DNA of 64,000 nt from the NCBI RefSeq assembly GCF_001375595.1, contig NZ_CVJQ01000001.1, forward strand, positions 2,445,001-2,509,000. The letters run 5' to 3'. Positions within the stretch are counted from its first letter, which is position 1. The number at the start of each line of letters is the position of its first letter. Below are positions 25,895-36,078 of this stretch, piece after piece. The notes below the pieces were generated by a model, which ran no database searches, was not told the origin of the DNA, and saw nothing but the letters and a program-made list of their open reading frames with translations. The translations under genes and the position numbers were made by a program. The stretch comes from Phenylobacterium immobile (ATCC 35973). Its GTDB lineage: Bacteria > Pseudomonadota > Alphaproteobacteria > Caulobacterales > Caulobacteraceae.

Positions 25895-27219
25895 ATGTCT
25901 TCAGCAGCCGCGCCGGGTAAACCGACGTCACAGGCCTACGCCTATTACGTTCTGATCATTCTCACGCTCACCAATGTGTTGAGCGTCGCCGACCGCACCG
26001 TCATGGGCCTGCTTCTCCAGCCCATCAAGGAAGAGCTCGGCGCCAGCGACACCTCGATGAGCCTGCTCACGGGTCTCGCCTTCGTCCTGCTCTATGGCCT
26101 CCTGGGCGTGCCGATCGCGCGCTGGGCCGACCGGGGCAACCGCCGCAACATCCTGGCCATCGGCGTCGGGCTCTGGTCGCTGATGACCTCGCTCTGCGGT
26201 TTCGCCACCAATTTCGCGACGATGGCGCTCGCCCGCGCCGGCGTCGGCATCGGCGAGGCCACCGGCACGCCGACCTCGATGTCGCTGATCTCGGACTACT
26301 TCGACAGGAAAGCCCGGCCGAAGATGATCGCCATCTTCAACATGGGCCAACCCTTCAGCGCCGTCATGCTGACGCCGCTGATCGGCTTCGTCGCGGCGGA
26401 ATACGGCTGGCGGATGTCGTTCATCCTGCTGGGCCTGCCCGGCATCGTCATCGGCCTGCTGACGTGGCTGACCATTCGCGAACCGGCCCGTGGCGGCAAG
26501 GACGACGCGCCCGTCGGCGGCGCGGCGGCCGCGCCCCTGCAGGCTGCGACCCTCGGCCAGGCCGTCAAGCTGATGGGCCGGTCGCGGCCCTTCATGCTGA
26601 TCTTCATCGGCACCGCCATCACCGCGCTCGGCGGCTCGACGCTGGGCGCCTGGGGCCCGGCGCTCGCCATGCGCGCCTATGACCTGACCGCGGCCGACAT
26701 CGCGCCACCCAGGCGCCGATCAGCGCGCTGGCCGGCATCCTCGGCGGCATCGGCGGCGGCTTCATCACCGGCTGGCTCGCCCGCAAGTTGAAGGATGAAC
26801 GCTGGATCCTGCTCCTGCCGGCGCTGGTCAACATCATCACCATCCCGGCCGGCGTGCTCTACGCCCTCGCCCCGACCTTCCCCCTGATGATCCTCGGCGG
26901 CATCGGCGGCAGCTTCACCATCGCCTTCCGGGTCGCGCCATACCTCGCCCTGACGCTGGAGATGGTCCCGGCCAACTACCGCGGCATGGCGGCGGCGGCC
27001 ACCGTCATCGCCTCCACCGTCGTCGGTCAGGCCCTCGGCCCGCTCGCCGTCGGCATGATCAGCGACTACTTCACCCCCAGCGTCGGACCGGTCCTGGCGC
27101 TGCGCTACGGCATGCTGTTCGCCCCGATCACACTCGCCCTGGGGATCATCCCCTTCTTCATGGCGATGCGCGACTTCGACAAGAACGGCCTCAAGGCCAG
27201 CTCGGCCGTCCACCCCTAG
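25895..27219 (+). pseudogene. MFS transporter (Spinster-like) interrupted by a one-base deletion
   Basis: Secondary transporter of about 440 residues with twelve predicted membrane segments. The first part, through ITALGGSTLGAWGPALAMRAY, is in one frame. At 26699-26706 the frame is lost. Reading GACATC-GGCGCCACC with one added G joins it to ATQAPISALAGILGG and then LKDERWILLLPALVNI, which runs to the stop. Both halves look well conserved, so the damage is either very recent or a sequencing error. The ATG at 25895 has AGGGGG five bases upstream; another ATG lies directly before it. The MFS motif PIARWADRGNRRNIL is visible between helices 2 and 3. Confidence 0.85.
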
Positions 27220-27299
27220 GCGAGACGGCGCCTGCCCCATGCGATGGCCGTCGACAGCCATGTCGGCGGCCATTTGCGTTCAAGCCGTGGCGTCCGCGA

Positions 27300-28370
27300 T
27301 CAGGCCCCGCCGCGGTCGTTGCGCTTGGTCGTCCGGTAGGCCCGCTGCAGGGCGGCGGCGCGGCGGCGCTCGGCCTCGCGGCTGGCCCGGTCGGTCTTGG
27401 CCTCCACCGACGCCACCTCGACCCCCAGCTTCTGGAAACTCGCCCAGCGCGCCGCATCCAGCGTCCCGTCCGCCAGGGCCGCCTGCACCGCGCAGCCCGG
27501 CTCGCTCGCGTGCCCGCAATCGCTGAACCGGCAGCCTTCCGCCAGCCGCTCGATATCGTCGAACACGGCGCTGACGCCCTCTTCGGCGTCGATCAGCCCC
27601 ACCTCGCGCACCCCGGGCGTATCCAGGATCAGCCGCCCGCCCGGCAGCAGGATCAGCTCTCGGTGGCTGGTGGTGTGCCGCCCCCGGTCGTCGCCGGCGC
27701 GAATGGCGTCGGTCGCCATCCGCTCGGTTCCGGCCAGCGCGTTCACCAGCGTCGACTTGCCCACCCCGGACGAGCCGATCAGCACGCAGGTCTCGCCCAC
27801 CGCCACCTGGTCCAGCAGCCCGTCCAGCCCCACGCCCGCCCGCGCCGAGACCACCAGCACCGGGCAGCCGGCCGCCACCTCGGCGATCGCCGCGGCCTGG
27901 CCTTGCGGATCCTCTGAAAGGTCGGCCTTGGTCAGCACCACCACCGGCCGCGCCCCGCTCTGCCAGGCCGCCGCCAGGAACCGCTCGATCCGCCGCGGAT
28001 TGAGGTCGGCGTTCAGCGAGGTCACCACGAAGGCCACGTCGATGTTGGCGGCGATCACCTGGGTGCGCTGCGTGCTGTCGGCCGCGCGGCGCACAAAGGC
28101 CGTGCGCCGCGGCAGGACCTCCTGGATCACCGCCGCGCCCTCGCCGCCCTCGAGCGACAGCGCCACCCAGTCGCCCACCGCCGGATAGCCGGCCTCCGCC
28201 GCGCCTTCGCGCAGCCGGCCGGAGATCTTCGCCCGCACCTCGCCGTGCTCGGTGACCACGTCATAGCTCTCGCGATGCTGGACGACGACGCGGCCGGGCG
28301 CATAGCCCGCCTGGGCGAAGGCCGCGAAGGCCTCGGCCAGGCTCGCGGACCATCCGTATGCGGTGATCAA
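27300..28370 (-). CDS. rsgA: Ribosome small-subunit-dependent GTPase A
   Basis: GTPase that helps the 30S subunit mature. The motifs appear in the circularly permuted order typical of RsgA: the G4 motif LTKADLSEDP first, then G1 IGSSGVGKSTLVNAL, then G3 DTPGVREVG. An OB-like domain precedes them. The C-terminal zinc site is visible as CRFSDCGHASEPGC. Length (356 aa) is normal. Two small conserved genes lie immediately upstream on the same strand (4-base gap), so it is probably the last gene of a three-gene unit. Confidence 0.95.
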   Translation of the reverse strand: MITAYGWSASLAEAFAAFAQAGYAPGRVVVQHRESYDVVTEHGEVRAKISGRLREGAAEAGYPAVGDWVALSLEGGEGAAVIQEVLPRRTAFVRRAADSTQRTQVIAANIDVAFVVTSLNADLNPRRIERFLAAAWQSGARPVVVLTKADLSEDPQGQAAAIAEVAAGCPVLVVSARAGVGLDGLLDQVAVGETCVLIGSSGVGKSTLVNALAGTERMATDAIRAGDDRGRHTTSHRELILLPGGRLILDTPGVREVGLIDAEEGVSAVFDDIERLAEGCRFSDCGHASEPGCAVQAALADGTLDAARWASFQKLGVEVASVEAKTDRASREAERRRAAALQRAYRTTKRNDRGGA

Positions 28371-28374
28371 AGGC

Positions 28375-28704
28375 TCAAGCGCCGGTCTCGTCGACGCTGA
28401 AGGTCACCGTCTTGCCCCGCGAGAACGGCGCCCAGCCCGCGGCGATGGCCGAGGCGATCGCCCGGGCCACCACGTCCACGGGGATGTTCGAGGCCTGCAG
28501 CTGCGGCGCGCCATAGCGCGGCTGGCGCCCCGGCGGAAACTCCAGCACCGCCTCGCGCTTGCCCTCGACATGGCGCACGGCCAGCGCCTTGCCGCGCCAC
28601 CCGGCCACATCGCTCGACCACGCCGGCTGCCGCTGCAGGCGCCAGACATAGGCCTCGCCCTCCACCTCGATCGGAAACTCCTGGGCCTGTTTGCTCTTCG
28701 CCAT
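28375..28704 (-). CDS. Conserved hypothetical protein, 109 aa
   Basis: Small soluble protein with no signal peptide or membrane segment and no motif that I recognise. Central sequence GREAVLEFPPG-like (KREAVLEFPPGRQPRYG) and a predicted amphipathic helix (VDVVARAIASAIAAGW) suggest a compact alpha/beta fold. It is sandwiched between another small gene (9 bases upstream) and rsgA (4 bases downstream), which supports that it is real and co-expressed. No function is proposed. Confidence 0.7.
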   Translation of the reverse strand: MAKSKQAQEFPIEVEGEAYVWRLQRQPAWSSDVAGWRGKALAVRHVEGKREAVLEFPPGRQPRYGAPQLQASNIPVDVVARAIASAIAAGWAPFSRGKTVTFSVDETGA

Positions 28705-28713
28705 GGCCGGCAG

Positions 28714-28962
28714 TTAGCTCTCGGAGAAGGGGTGCGGCAACTCTCCCGAGCGGAACAGGATCACCGGATTTTCGTCGTAGTCGCCCATCTCGGTGTCCGC
28801 CGTCGCCGAAAACGCCACCACGCCCACCCGCAACGGCCCCAGCCGCTCGGCCTTGCGCCGCGCCTCCTCGGCGGTCTTGCACCCCACCTGCTGCTCAGCC
28901 TTCAAGGCCTTGCCGCGCCCGCGGACATAGGCCTGCACGATATGGACGGTTTCCTTAGCCAT
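28714..28962 (-). CDS. Conserved hypothetical protein, 82 aa
   Basis: Short soluble protein starting MAKETVHIVQAYVRGRGKAL, with an alternating strand/helix pattern and an acidic middle (ADTEMGDYDENPVIL). No recognisable family. It is the first gene of the small unit leading into rsgA. The compact start with no in-frame interruption, and its tight spacing to the next gene, support coding. Confidence 0.65.
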   Translation of the reverse strand: MAKETVHIVQAYVRGRGKALKAEQQVGCKTAEEARRKAERLGPLRVGVVAFSATADTEMGDYDENPVILFRSGELPHPFSES

Positions 28963-29181
28963 GCCGCCACAGGCGCGCGTTCGCAGGTGCGGTCAACGGG
29001 GGACGAAGGCCTCGGCCTGTCTGAAGAGCGCTGATCCTCGGCGGTGGCCACGCTCGTCGCCAGTGGCGGCTCCGGGTTGCGTGAGAAGGCTCGTATCCGG
29101 CTTGCACTACTAGCGGAATTTCCAACTATTCTGAGAATACGACAACAACTCCACGCCTAGTTAGAGCACGGCTGTGCCCAA

Positions 29182-29439
29182 TCAGGCCGCGCGACTTTCA
29201 AGACGAGCAAGCTCCGCCACAAAAGAAGCGCACATGGCATTGCGTTCGTCTTCCGGCAGCCAGCGAGACATCTGGGGGAACACCGTGCGCCAGAACCGTA
29301 AATCTTTGGGCGATAGCGGCATCGTTTCGCTGACGCGGAGGCGGGTAAGCAGTGCGGTCAATTCAGGGCGCACGCTATCTGCGGTAGGCAGCGTTTGTGC
29401 CGGCTTAGGCAGCGAACCGAACATATCTAACTGAGACAT
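29182..29439 (-). CDS. Small protein downstream of the restriction-modification gene
   Basis: Predicted 85-residue protein starting MSQLDMFGSLPKPAQ, with a helical C-terminus (LPEDERNAMCASFVAELARLE). I do not recognise a family. The ATG at 29439 is preceded by AAGG; an upstream in-frame GTG at 29481 would add 14 residues. It lies 66 bases after the end of the restriction-modification gene on the same strand, so it may be a companion of that system, but no function can be read from sequence. Confidence 0.55.
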   Translation of the reverse strand: MSQLDMFGSLPKPAQTLPTADSVRPELTALLTRLRVSETMPLSPKDLRFWRTVFPQMSRWLPEDERNAMCASFVAELARLESRAA

Positions 29440-29505
29440 ATAGCCTTGGTGGACGATTCGCTGCGGATCGGGAACTCCCACAACGCTTCATTCACGGCTT
29501 TGGCC

Positions 29506-32500
29506 TCAGGTATTCGTGGCCGGTCCGGCAGCGGACATAGCTGAGACGCGGGCAAGTGTAGCCGGCGGTCGGCGTTCTTGGGCTTTGGGCGTCGGCAGCA
29601 TGCTGGCTTCGATGAGCGGCCCATCACAGATCCGTTCCAGCAGGCTCGCCAGCACCGGTTCGTCCTCAAGCGTCAGCGTGAGGACACGAATGAGGTCGAG
29701 CAATTCGTCATTCCAGGTGTCGTGCCAAACCCCGGATCGCACTCGATCAAGTTCATTATTAGATTTTGCCGCTCGCCCTGCACCTTTGGCCGTTCGGTAA
29801 CCGAGCCATTTGCTAAGCACCGACATGCCACTGACCTTGAAAGCCCACACTTCGGGTCTCACCCCGACGACCTTGCCGTTTCCAATGGTAAGCGTCTCAG
29901 TCTCGGCATCGTAAACAATGTTGGAACTATCCATAGGGATGCGTGTCACCGCTTCATCCCAGGCTATCCCTTCGACAAGCGGCACATGAGAACCAAGGCC
30001 GGCGGAAGGATCTTGTAACCGCTCTGCGAAAGTTTGCAGCCACAACCTGTGGCGCCCCGCCTCGACGGCCTGCCCCCAAAGGCTAGCGTCTGCCGTCATG
30101 GGGATACGAAGCCCGGGAGTCCGCAGCGCATCAGCAAATCGGCTCTGATAAGCGGACGCGTTCAGTATTGCATAGGTATAGGCCGCCACCTCCTCGACAG
30201 TAGGCGGCGCAATCCCCAGCGCTTTACTGAGCAACTCGCTCACACCCGCCGTCAGATTTGGCTCCTCCGCCGCCCGATCACGCCACAGTGGGATAATATC
30301 TTTTCCACCGCGACCATGAAAGTAGTGAAGATCAGGAACGTATGCGGACGCCGTGAGCGCTGGCCCAACGCCGAGTTGACCGGTGAGCGTCGAACTCAGG
30401 AATATTTGCTTATCTGAGGCTGACTGCCAGAGCGAAGGGCTGTCGGTCTTCGCCAGACGAGGGTCGTCGAGAGCCCATTGGCGGTCGAAGCTTCGATAGC
30501 CATACCCCCGGATCGGTTCAGGCGAATCCCCACTCTCCGAGTCGCTAAGCCGCGCATAACCATCAACCTTCGTATCGACATTCCGCCCGGAGGTGGCGGT
30601 GTAGAAAAGTGCCGCTTTTCTTTCACGTGGCGCTGCCGCAATCGTCGCCCATCGCTGGGCCAACAATTCAGGAGAGGGAGCCACGGGCCAAGTGCGGCCG
30701 AACTTGCATCCAGGCTGCTGCCACGGGAAGATATCAGTTATCAGGGGCATGGTCGCCCACTCGGCGTCGCCGGTAGTCGGCGTGAGCGGAGCCATCCAAT
30801 CCGCCGTCGCCTCGGTCCATTCACCGGCGAGGGGATCACCCGCCGCGGCGATGGCCGACATTGCAGCGAGCTTGCTTTCCCTGTCGCCACGAATACGGCG
30901 GTACCGGACGCGTGCCGGGTTCGCTCGATCCGAAACTCCGTCACGAACAAGGACAACGATCGCCACCGGCGTCTCGATGGCGAAGACATTATCCTCCGGA
31001 TTCGCGCCGTGATTGTCGCCTCCGAGATCGAGCACCCAGATGTCGTCGGCCAGTTCCCTCGCCAACTGACGTAAGCCGACGAATCCTGGACCTGCGAGCC
31101 AGCTTGACCCGGTAATGAACGATACAATACCGGGCCCGCCACCCTGCGCCTCAAACGCTTTCCACAAGGCCCACCGCCAAAAGTAAACATACAGGTTATA
31201 CAGACTAGCATGATGGCTGAATATTGTATTGGCACGAGCGACATCTAGAATATCATCAAAAATACTTTTGCCGCTGTTGCGCCCCGGAACCGCGCCGTTG
31301 AGCACCCAGCCGCCAGAGCCCCGACCGGCTATATCCCGCTCAACCCGACGATAGGGCGGGTTGCCGATGACAACGGTGACGGACTGCTCAAGTTTAATTC
31401 TTTGGGCGCGTTGCTGCTCAGCCGCAAGAACCTCTGCGTCGCCAAAAAACTCCGCCTGTTGGGGCGGTTGGAACGGCGACTCCAGCGTATCAGTCAAGAC
31501 GACCTGAGCAGAGTGCGGGCCCCCATCCTCACCTGCAAGTTCTGTCAGGCGTCGGCCGAGCCTCAGGTGTGATACCGAATACGGACCGGGCAGCAGCTCG
31601 AAAGCAAAGAGATTGTTCGCTAAATTCCGAGCGGCCTGCCGCGCGCCGGCTCTGCCGCGGATAACGATCGCCTGCTCAACGGCCTTGTCGATGACGGCGA
31701 GTGGAAAAGCGCCCGAGCCCGCGGCTGGATCGAGTGTCACGACCGAGCCCTCGGCGAGGCCCAGACGCAAGCTGAAGCGCTCCACCAGCAAGTGGTTTGT
31801 AATATGGGTCATCGCCCGAACGACAGCTACGGGCGTGTAGTAAACGCCTGCTTGTCGCCGCTCATCGGGATCATAGGCGCTCAGGAAATCTTCGTAGAAA
31901 TATAGCCATGGCTCCCCTCTGGAATCAGAGCTGGTGTTGACGCGACCGACGTCAATGGCGCTGATCAAGGTCTCCAGCGCGCCCAGTTCGACGGCCGCCG
32001 CGTTTCGCAGAACGGGTTTGTCCATCAACGGCGCGAACGCCGCCGCCAAAACTGGGTTGGATTGGCGGAGGGCGGCGCGCGCCTCCTCCACTGTGACCAA
32101 ACCGTCCCCGTCAGCATCCGACCCTTCGGCGCCAAGCGCTGCGATAACCATGCCGTAGGCCAGCACCTGCGCGACTCCGTCAGCGAAGTCTCTGGTGGTG
32201 CCCGTCGGCTGGACGTGCTGTCTCCAAGCTCGATCCGCCCTGGGCCGCCACAGCCGCCGGGCCCGATTGATCCAACAGCCAAAGAAGCCGGTCTCGGAGG
32301 TCGGCCGTCCTGAGGGCGAGCCGTGCCGATAGGTCACGCACACTGACAATTGGAGTAGGATTGAGGTCGACAAAGAGGCGGAGCAGGCGAATGAGGCCCT
32401 CTGCGCGCCACACGTCCGGCGCCGCGAACGGCAGATCCACAGGGCCGTCGTAAGGCTCACCGTCGCGATAGATTTGAGCGTGAACGCCATTGCAGACGAT

Positions 32501-32839
32501 CAGTATTTCCGCCTCATGCGCCATGTGTGACCACTGACGCGCGTTTCGGCCTGACCAGGTTGAGGCATCCACAGAAATACTTGGCGCCTTCAGTTCGATA
32601 AAACCCTTTTGCCGGGTTTGACCCGCTTGGGTGAGCAAGACAGCGAAGTCTGGCCGCGATCGATCAAGGCGCGTTTCTCGGATCATCCGAAAATCGCCCA
32701 GTCCAGCCTCTGCCGCAATTCCGGAGAACAGATTGCTTACCGGCGTCGTCAGTTGCGCTTCCTCCTCCGCTGATACGGCTGCGCCGGAGGCAGCGTGAAC
32801 GGCTGAGTGGTAAGCTCGGGCAAGATCAAGGATCGACAT
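29506..32839 (-). pseudogene. Single-chain restriction-modification enzyme (nuclease + N6-adenine methylase), frameshifted
   Basis: About 1,110 codons. The N-terminal part (32839 to about 32205) carries a PD-(D/E)XK-like nuclease pattern, RPDFAVLL then FIELKAPSISVD. The rest carries an N6-adenine methylase: motif I VTLDPAAGSGAFPLAVI and motif IV VVIGNPPYRRV, then a long C-terminal region expected to recognise DNA. The layout resembles Eco57I-like type IIG enzymes. The two parts are in different frames. Removing one G from GACGGGCACC (plus strand CCC at 32201-32203) yields the continuous ARPADGTTRDFADGVAQVL. The rest is well preserved. Local base composition is visibly less GC-rich than the neighbours, suggesting horizontal acquisition. 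Confidence 0.82.
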
Positions 32840-32933
32840 CGCTTCAGCATATGGATTGCAGCTAGGCGGCGAAAGTCCGCGCTCGAGGCATGGACGTCGT
32901 CACAGCAGCGAAAGCCCCATGATTCAGGTGCCA

Positions 32934-32967
32934 TTGCGTTTAGCGTGCTTTTGTTCTATAAATGTTC
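32934..32967 (+). promoter_or_regulatory. Promoter overlapped by a LexA-like box (GTTC-N7-GTTC)
   Basis: TTGCGT (32934-32939) and TATAAA (32957-32962) form a -35/-10 pair with a 17-base spacer. GTTC at 32953-32956 and GTTC at 32964-32967 are exactly 7 bases apart, the alphaproteobacterial SOS-box layout, and enclose the -10. A transcript from this promoter would start at or one base before the ATG at 32970, so the mRNA would be leaderless. About one such box is expected by chance in a window of this size, so the position is the main support. Confidence 0.65.
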
Positions 32968-32969
32968 TC

Positions 32970-33533
32970 ATGGAATCCACCGCCCACGCCCCCTTCAAAG
33001 CCCTGCTCGTCGAGTTGGTCGAGGCTGGCATGGAGGTCTCGCGCGAGATGATGGTCGGCGTCCGTAAGGCGACCGACCACGACCAGCGCATCGCCTACGC
33101 CGCCGCCCACGATCGCGCCGCGCGATCGGTGCGGTTGAGCATCAGCCTGCATGAGCGGTTGGAGCGCGCCGAGCGCGAGGCGGCGCGCGAGGACGCCGTT
33201 TCGGCGCAGCCCCTGCTTGAGGTTCTGGAGCGCCGGGTCCAGCCGAAGCTCGATCTGAAGAAGGCCCAGGTGCGCGCCGCCGTGCGCCGCTCCATCGAAC
33301 AGGAGCATGAGGGCGAGGACGCCGCCATGCTGGACGAGGCGCTGGAGATCTGCCTGTCGGAGCAGGCGACGAACTACAGTTTCATGGACCGCTCGGTCTC
33401 CCAGAGCGTCGAGATCATCCGGAAATCCCTGCGCCTGCCGCCGACTCCGCGGATGTGGCTGCCCCCGTCGCAGGATGAGCAGAAGGCCGCAGGGCCACCG
33501 CCCGGCCGGCCCGCAAATCGCGCGCCATCCTGA
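32970..33533 (+). CDS. Hypothetical helical protein, probably SOS-regulated
   Basis: Unrecognised 187-residue protein, predicted mostly alpha-helical and highly charged, with many Arg/Glu (LHERLERAEREAAREDA, RRSIEQEHEGED) and a Pro-rich, probably disordered tail. It has no signal peptide or membrane segment. The ATG at 32970 was chosen because it follows the promoter directly and there is no Shine-Dalgarno sequence; the upstream in-frame extension is not protein-like. It is divergent from the restriction-modification gene. Control by LexA would make it a DNA-damage response gene, but its role is unknown. Confidence 0.7.
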   Translation: MESTAHAPFKALLVELVEAGMEVSREMMVGVRKATDHDQRIAYAAAHDRAARSVRLSISLHERLERAEREAAREDAVSAQPLLEVLERRVQPKLDLKKAQVRAAVRRSIEQEHEGEDAAMLDEALEICLSEQATNYSFMDRSVSQSVEIIRKSLRLPPTPRMWLPPSQDEQKAAGPPPGRPANRAPS

Positions 33534-33741
33534 TCGCCCGTCCTGATCGCCCGTGCGCGGCACGGCTTTGCTTCCATCCCGGCCCCCAGCCCGCGCCCTT
33601 CGGCCGGGCTTGCGACCCATGGGCGTCGTTCTCGCCGCCGCGCCCTTCAGGGCTCGCAGGGCGAAGCTGCGTTGCCACCGCCCCGCGGCGATGGCTAGCT
33701 AGCGGGCTGCGGGCGGACCCGCCTCCCAGGAGCTGAACGGC

Positions 33742-35730
33742 ATGGCCTCGACGTCCGACCCCACCCCCACGGTCAGCCCCTATGGCGCCTGGGCCTCGCC
33801 GATTTCGGCGGAGAGCCTGGCCAAGTCGGCCATCGGGGTCTCGGACCTGCGGGCGGCGGACGGCCGGCTCTACTGGCTGGAGAACCGGCCCGACGAGGGC
33901 GGGCGGCTGGTGGTCATGACCGGCGACGCAGGCAGCGACACTGGCGGCGACGCGGGCGACGCGCGGGCGCTGACGCCGGAAGGCTTCAACGTCCGCACCC
34001 GCGTGCATGAATATGGCGGGGCGTCCTACCTGGTCGTCGGCGACACCCTCTATTTCTCCAACTTCGCCGACCAGCGGCTGCACGCCCAGGCCCTGAGCGA
34101 CCGCGACGCCGCCCCCGTTCCGCTGACGCCCGCCGGCTACCGCTACGCTGACTATGTCGCCGCCCCCACCCTCGCATTCGGCGGCGGGCTGATCGGCGTG
34201 CGCGAGGATCACACCGATCCGGCCGACGTCAGGAACGCCATCGTCGCGCTATCAGGGGCCGCCGGCGACGCCGGCCGCGTGCTGTTCGGCGACAGCGATT
34301 TCGTGGCCTATCCGCGCGTCAGCCGCGACGGCGCGCGCCTGGCCTGGATGGCCTGGGATCATCCCAACATGCCGTGGGACGACACCCGGCTCTATGTGGC
34401 CGACCTTGGCGCGGACGGCCTCGCCAATGTCCGGCTGGTCGCCGGCGGCGGGGCGGAGGCGGTGATGGAGCCGCAGTGGGGGCTGGACGGCGCCCTCTAC
34501 TTCATCTCCGACCGCACCGGCTTCTGGAACCTCTATGTCCTGCGCAGCGAGACGGCCGAGCCGGTCCTGCCCATGGACGCCGAGTTCGCCCGCCCGCTCT
34601 GGGGCCTGGGGCAATCCAACTACGTCGTCCTCGATGACGGCCGGATCGCCTGCGTCTATGGCGCCGCCCACGGCGACCAGCTGGCGGTGATCGACCCCGC
34701 CGCGGGTTCCGTGCGCGAGATCGCCCTGCCCTTCACGGTCATCGGCGCGATCCATCTGCTGGACGCCCAGACCCTGGCGCTGACCGGCGCCTCCGGCGTC
34801 GAGACCTCGGCGGTGGCGACGGTCGAGCTGGAGACCGGCCAGGCCACCGTGGTCCGCCGCCCCTCGCCGGCCCAGCTGGCGCCGCGCCACGTCTCGGTCG
34901 CCCAGGCCATCACCTTCCCCGGCCCCGACGGCCGCGAGGTCCACGCCCTCTACTATCCCCCGGCCAACGCCGATTTCACGGCGCCTGAGGGCGAGGCGCC
35001 GCCCCTCATCGTCCAGGTCCACGGCGGCCCGACGGGCAAGGCCTCGGCCGCCTTCAGCCTGGCCAACCAGTACTGGACCAACCGCGGCTTCGCCGTCGTC
35101 GATGTCGATTACGGCGGCTCCTCCGGCTATGGACGCGCCTATCGCCAGCGCCTGAACGGCCAGTGGGGCGTCGTCGACGTCGAGGACGTGATCGCCGCCG
35201 TCCGCCACCTCACCGCCCAGGGCCTGGCCGATCCCGACCGCGTCGCCATCCACGGCGGCAGCGCCGGCGGCTTCACGGTGCTGGCCGCCCTGTCGCAGAG
35301 CGACGTCTTTTCGGCCGGCGCCAGCTTCTACGGCATCGCCGACCTCGAGGCCCTGGCCCACGACACCCACAAGTTCGAGAGCCGCTACCTCGACAACCTG
35401 ATCGGCCCCTATCCGGCCGCCCAGGCCGTCTACAAGGCCCGCTCGCCGCTCAACCACCTGGAAGGCTTCCGCACGCCGCTGATCGTCTTCCAGGGCGCCG
35501 ACGACCCCATCGTGCCGCCCAACCAGGCGCACATGATCCTGGGCGCCCTGCGCGAGCGCCAGCAGCCGATCGCCTACATGGAGTTCGCCGGCGAAAGCCA
35601 CGGCTTCCGCCGCGCGGAGAACATCATCGCCGCCAAGGAGGCCGAGCTCTACTTCTACGGCCGGGTCTTCAAGTTCACCCCGGCCGACGACCTGCCCGAG
35701 GTGCGGATCGAGAACCTGCCGAAGCCGTGA
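33742..35730 (+). CDS. S9-family prolyl oligopeptidase
   Basis: Serine peptidase of 662 residues. The N-terminal two thirds form a beta-propeller (repeated blades such as GALYFISDRTGFWNLY). The C-terminal alpha/beta-hydrolase domain holds the nucleophile in HGGSAGGFTVLAAL, the aspartate in FQGADDPIVPP and the histidine in GESHGFR. No signal peptide is visible, so it is probably cytoplasmic. AGGAG precedes the ATG. It converges with a DUF1330 gene 7 bases away and has no obvious operon partner. Confidence 0.92.
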   Translation: MASTSDPTPTVSPYGAWASPISAESLAKSAIGVSDLRAADGRLYWLENRPDEGGRLVVMTGDAGSDTGGDAGDARALTPEGFNVRTRVHEYGGASYLVVGDTLYFSNFADQRLHAQALSDRDAAPVPLTPAGYRYADYVAAPTLAFGGGLIGVREDHTDPADVRNAIVALSGAAGDAGRVLFGDSDFVAYPRVSRDGARLAWMAWDHPNMPWDDTRLYVADLGADGLANVRLVAGGGAEAVMEPQWGLDGALYFISDRTGFWNLYVLRSETAEPVLPMDAEFARPLWGLGQSNYVVLDDGRIACVYGAAHGDQLAVIDPAAGSVREIALPFTVIGAIHLLDAQTLALTGASGVETSAVATVELETGQATVVRRPSPAQLAPRHVSVAQAITFPGPDGREVHALYYPPANADFTAPEGEAPPLIVQVHGGPTGKASAAFSLANQYWTNRGFAVVDVDYGGSSGYGRAYRQRLNGQWGVVDVEDVIAAVRHLTAQGLADPDRVAIHGGSAGGFTVLAALSQSDVFSAGASFYGIADLEALAHDTHKFESRYLDNLIGPYPAAQAVYKARSPLNHLEGFRTPLIVFQGADDPIVPPNQAHMILGALRERQQPIAYMEFAGESHGFRRAENIIAAKEAELYFYGRVFKFTPADDLPEVRIENLPKP

Positions 35731-35737
35731 GGGAAGG

Positions 35738-36022
35738 CTAGAGCCCCTGGATCAGCAGGAAGCGGAAGGTCGCCGCGCCCAGGCGGTGTTCGCGCGCCGC
35801 CTGGTAGGCGGGGCTGTCGTACCATGCCTTGGCGTCCTCGAAGGTCGGGAACTCGAGGAGGACGACGCCTTCGGCCGGCGCGCCTTCCAGCGCCTCGACG
35901 CGGCCGTTGGCGGCCAGCGCCTTCATGTCCGGGCGACGCGCGGCGCCGACGGCGGCGCTATAGGCGGCCATGCCCTCGGCGTCGGTGGTCTCGTCGCGGA
36001 TGGCGATGATGTAGGCGCTCAT
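35738..36022 (-). CDS. DUF1330-family protein
   Basis: Small ferredoxin-like alpha/beta-barrel protein of 94 residues. The family hallmarks are visible: an N-terminal strand (MSAYIIAIRDETTD), VVLLEFPTFEDAKAWYDSPAYQAAREHR, and a C-terminal strand FRFLLIQGL. Family members have no agreed function. It lies between convergent S9 peptidase and a same-strand MFS gene 56 bases upstream, with which it could be co-transcribed. Confidence 0.88.
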   Translation of the reverse strand: MSAYIIAIRDETTDAEGMAAYSAAVGAARRPDMKALAANGRVEALEGAPAEGVVLLEFPTFEDAKAWYDSPAYQAAREHRLGAATFRFLLIQGL

Positions 36023-36078
36023 GGCTGGTGGTCCTCTTGAGGGATGAGGACCGCTGGCGGCCCTCGAGTGGCGTCTCT

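Noticed and set aside
29127..29139. TATTCT-G-AGAATA palindrome upstream of the small companion ORF region
   Set aside because: Perfect but short, with no promoter or gene start at a sensible distance; not enough to assign a function.
33528..33553. Two tandem copies of TCCTGATCGCCCG
   Set aside because: Only two copies, at the end of a gene; no sign of a longer array or functional role.
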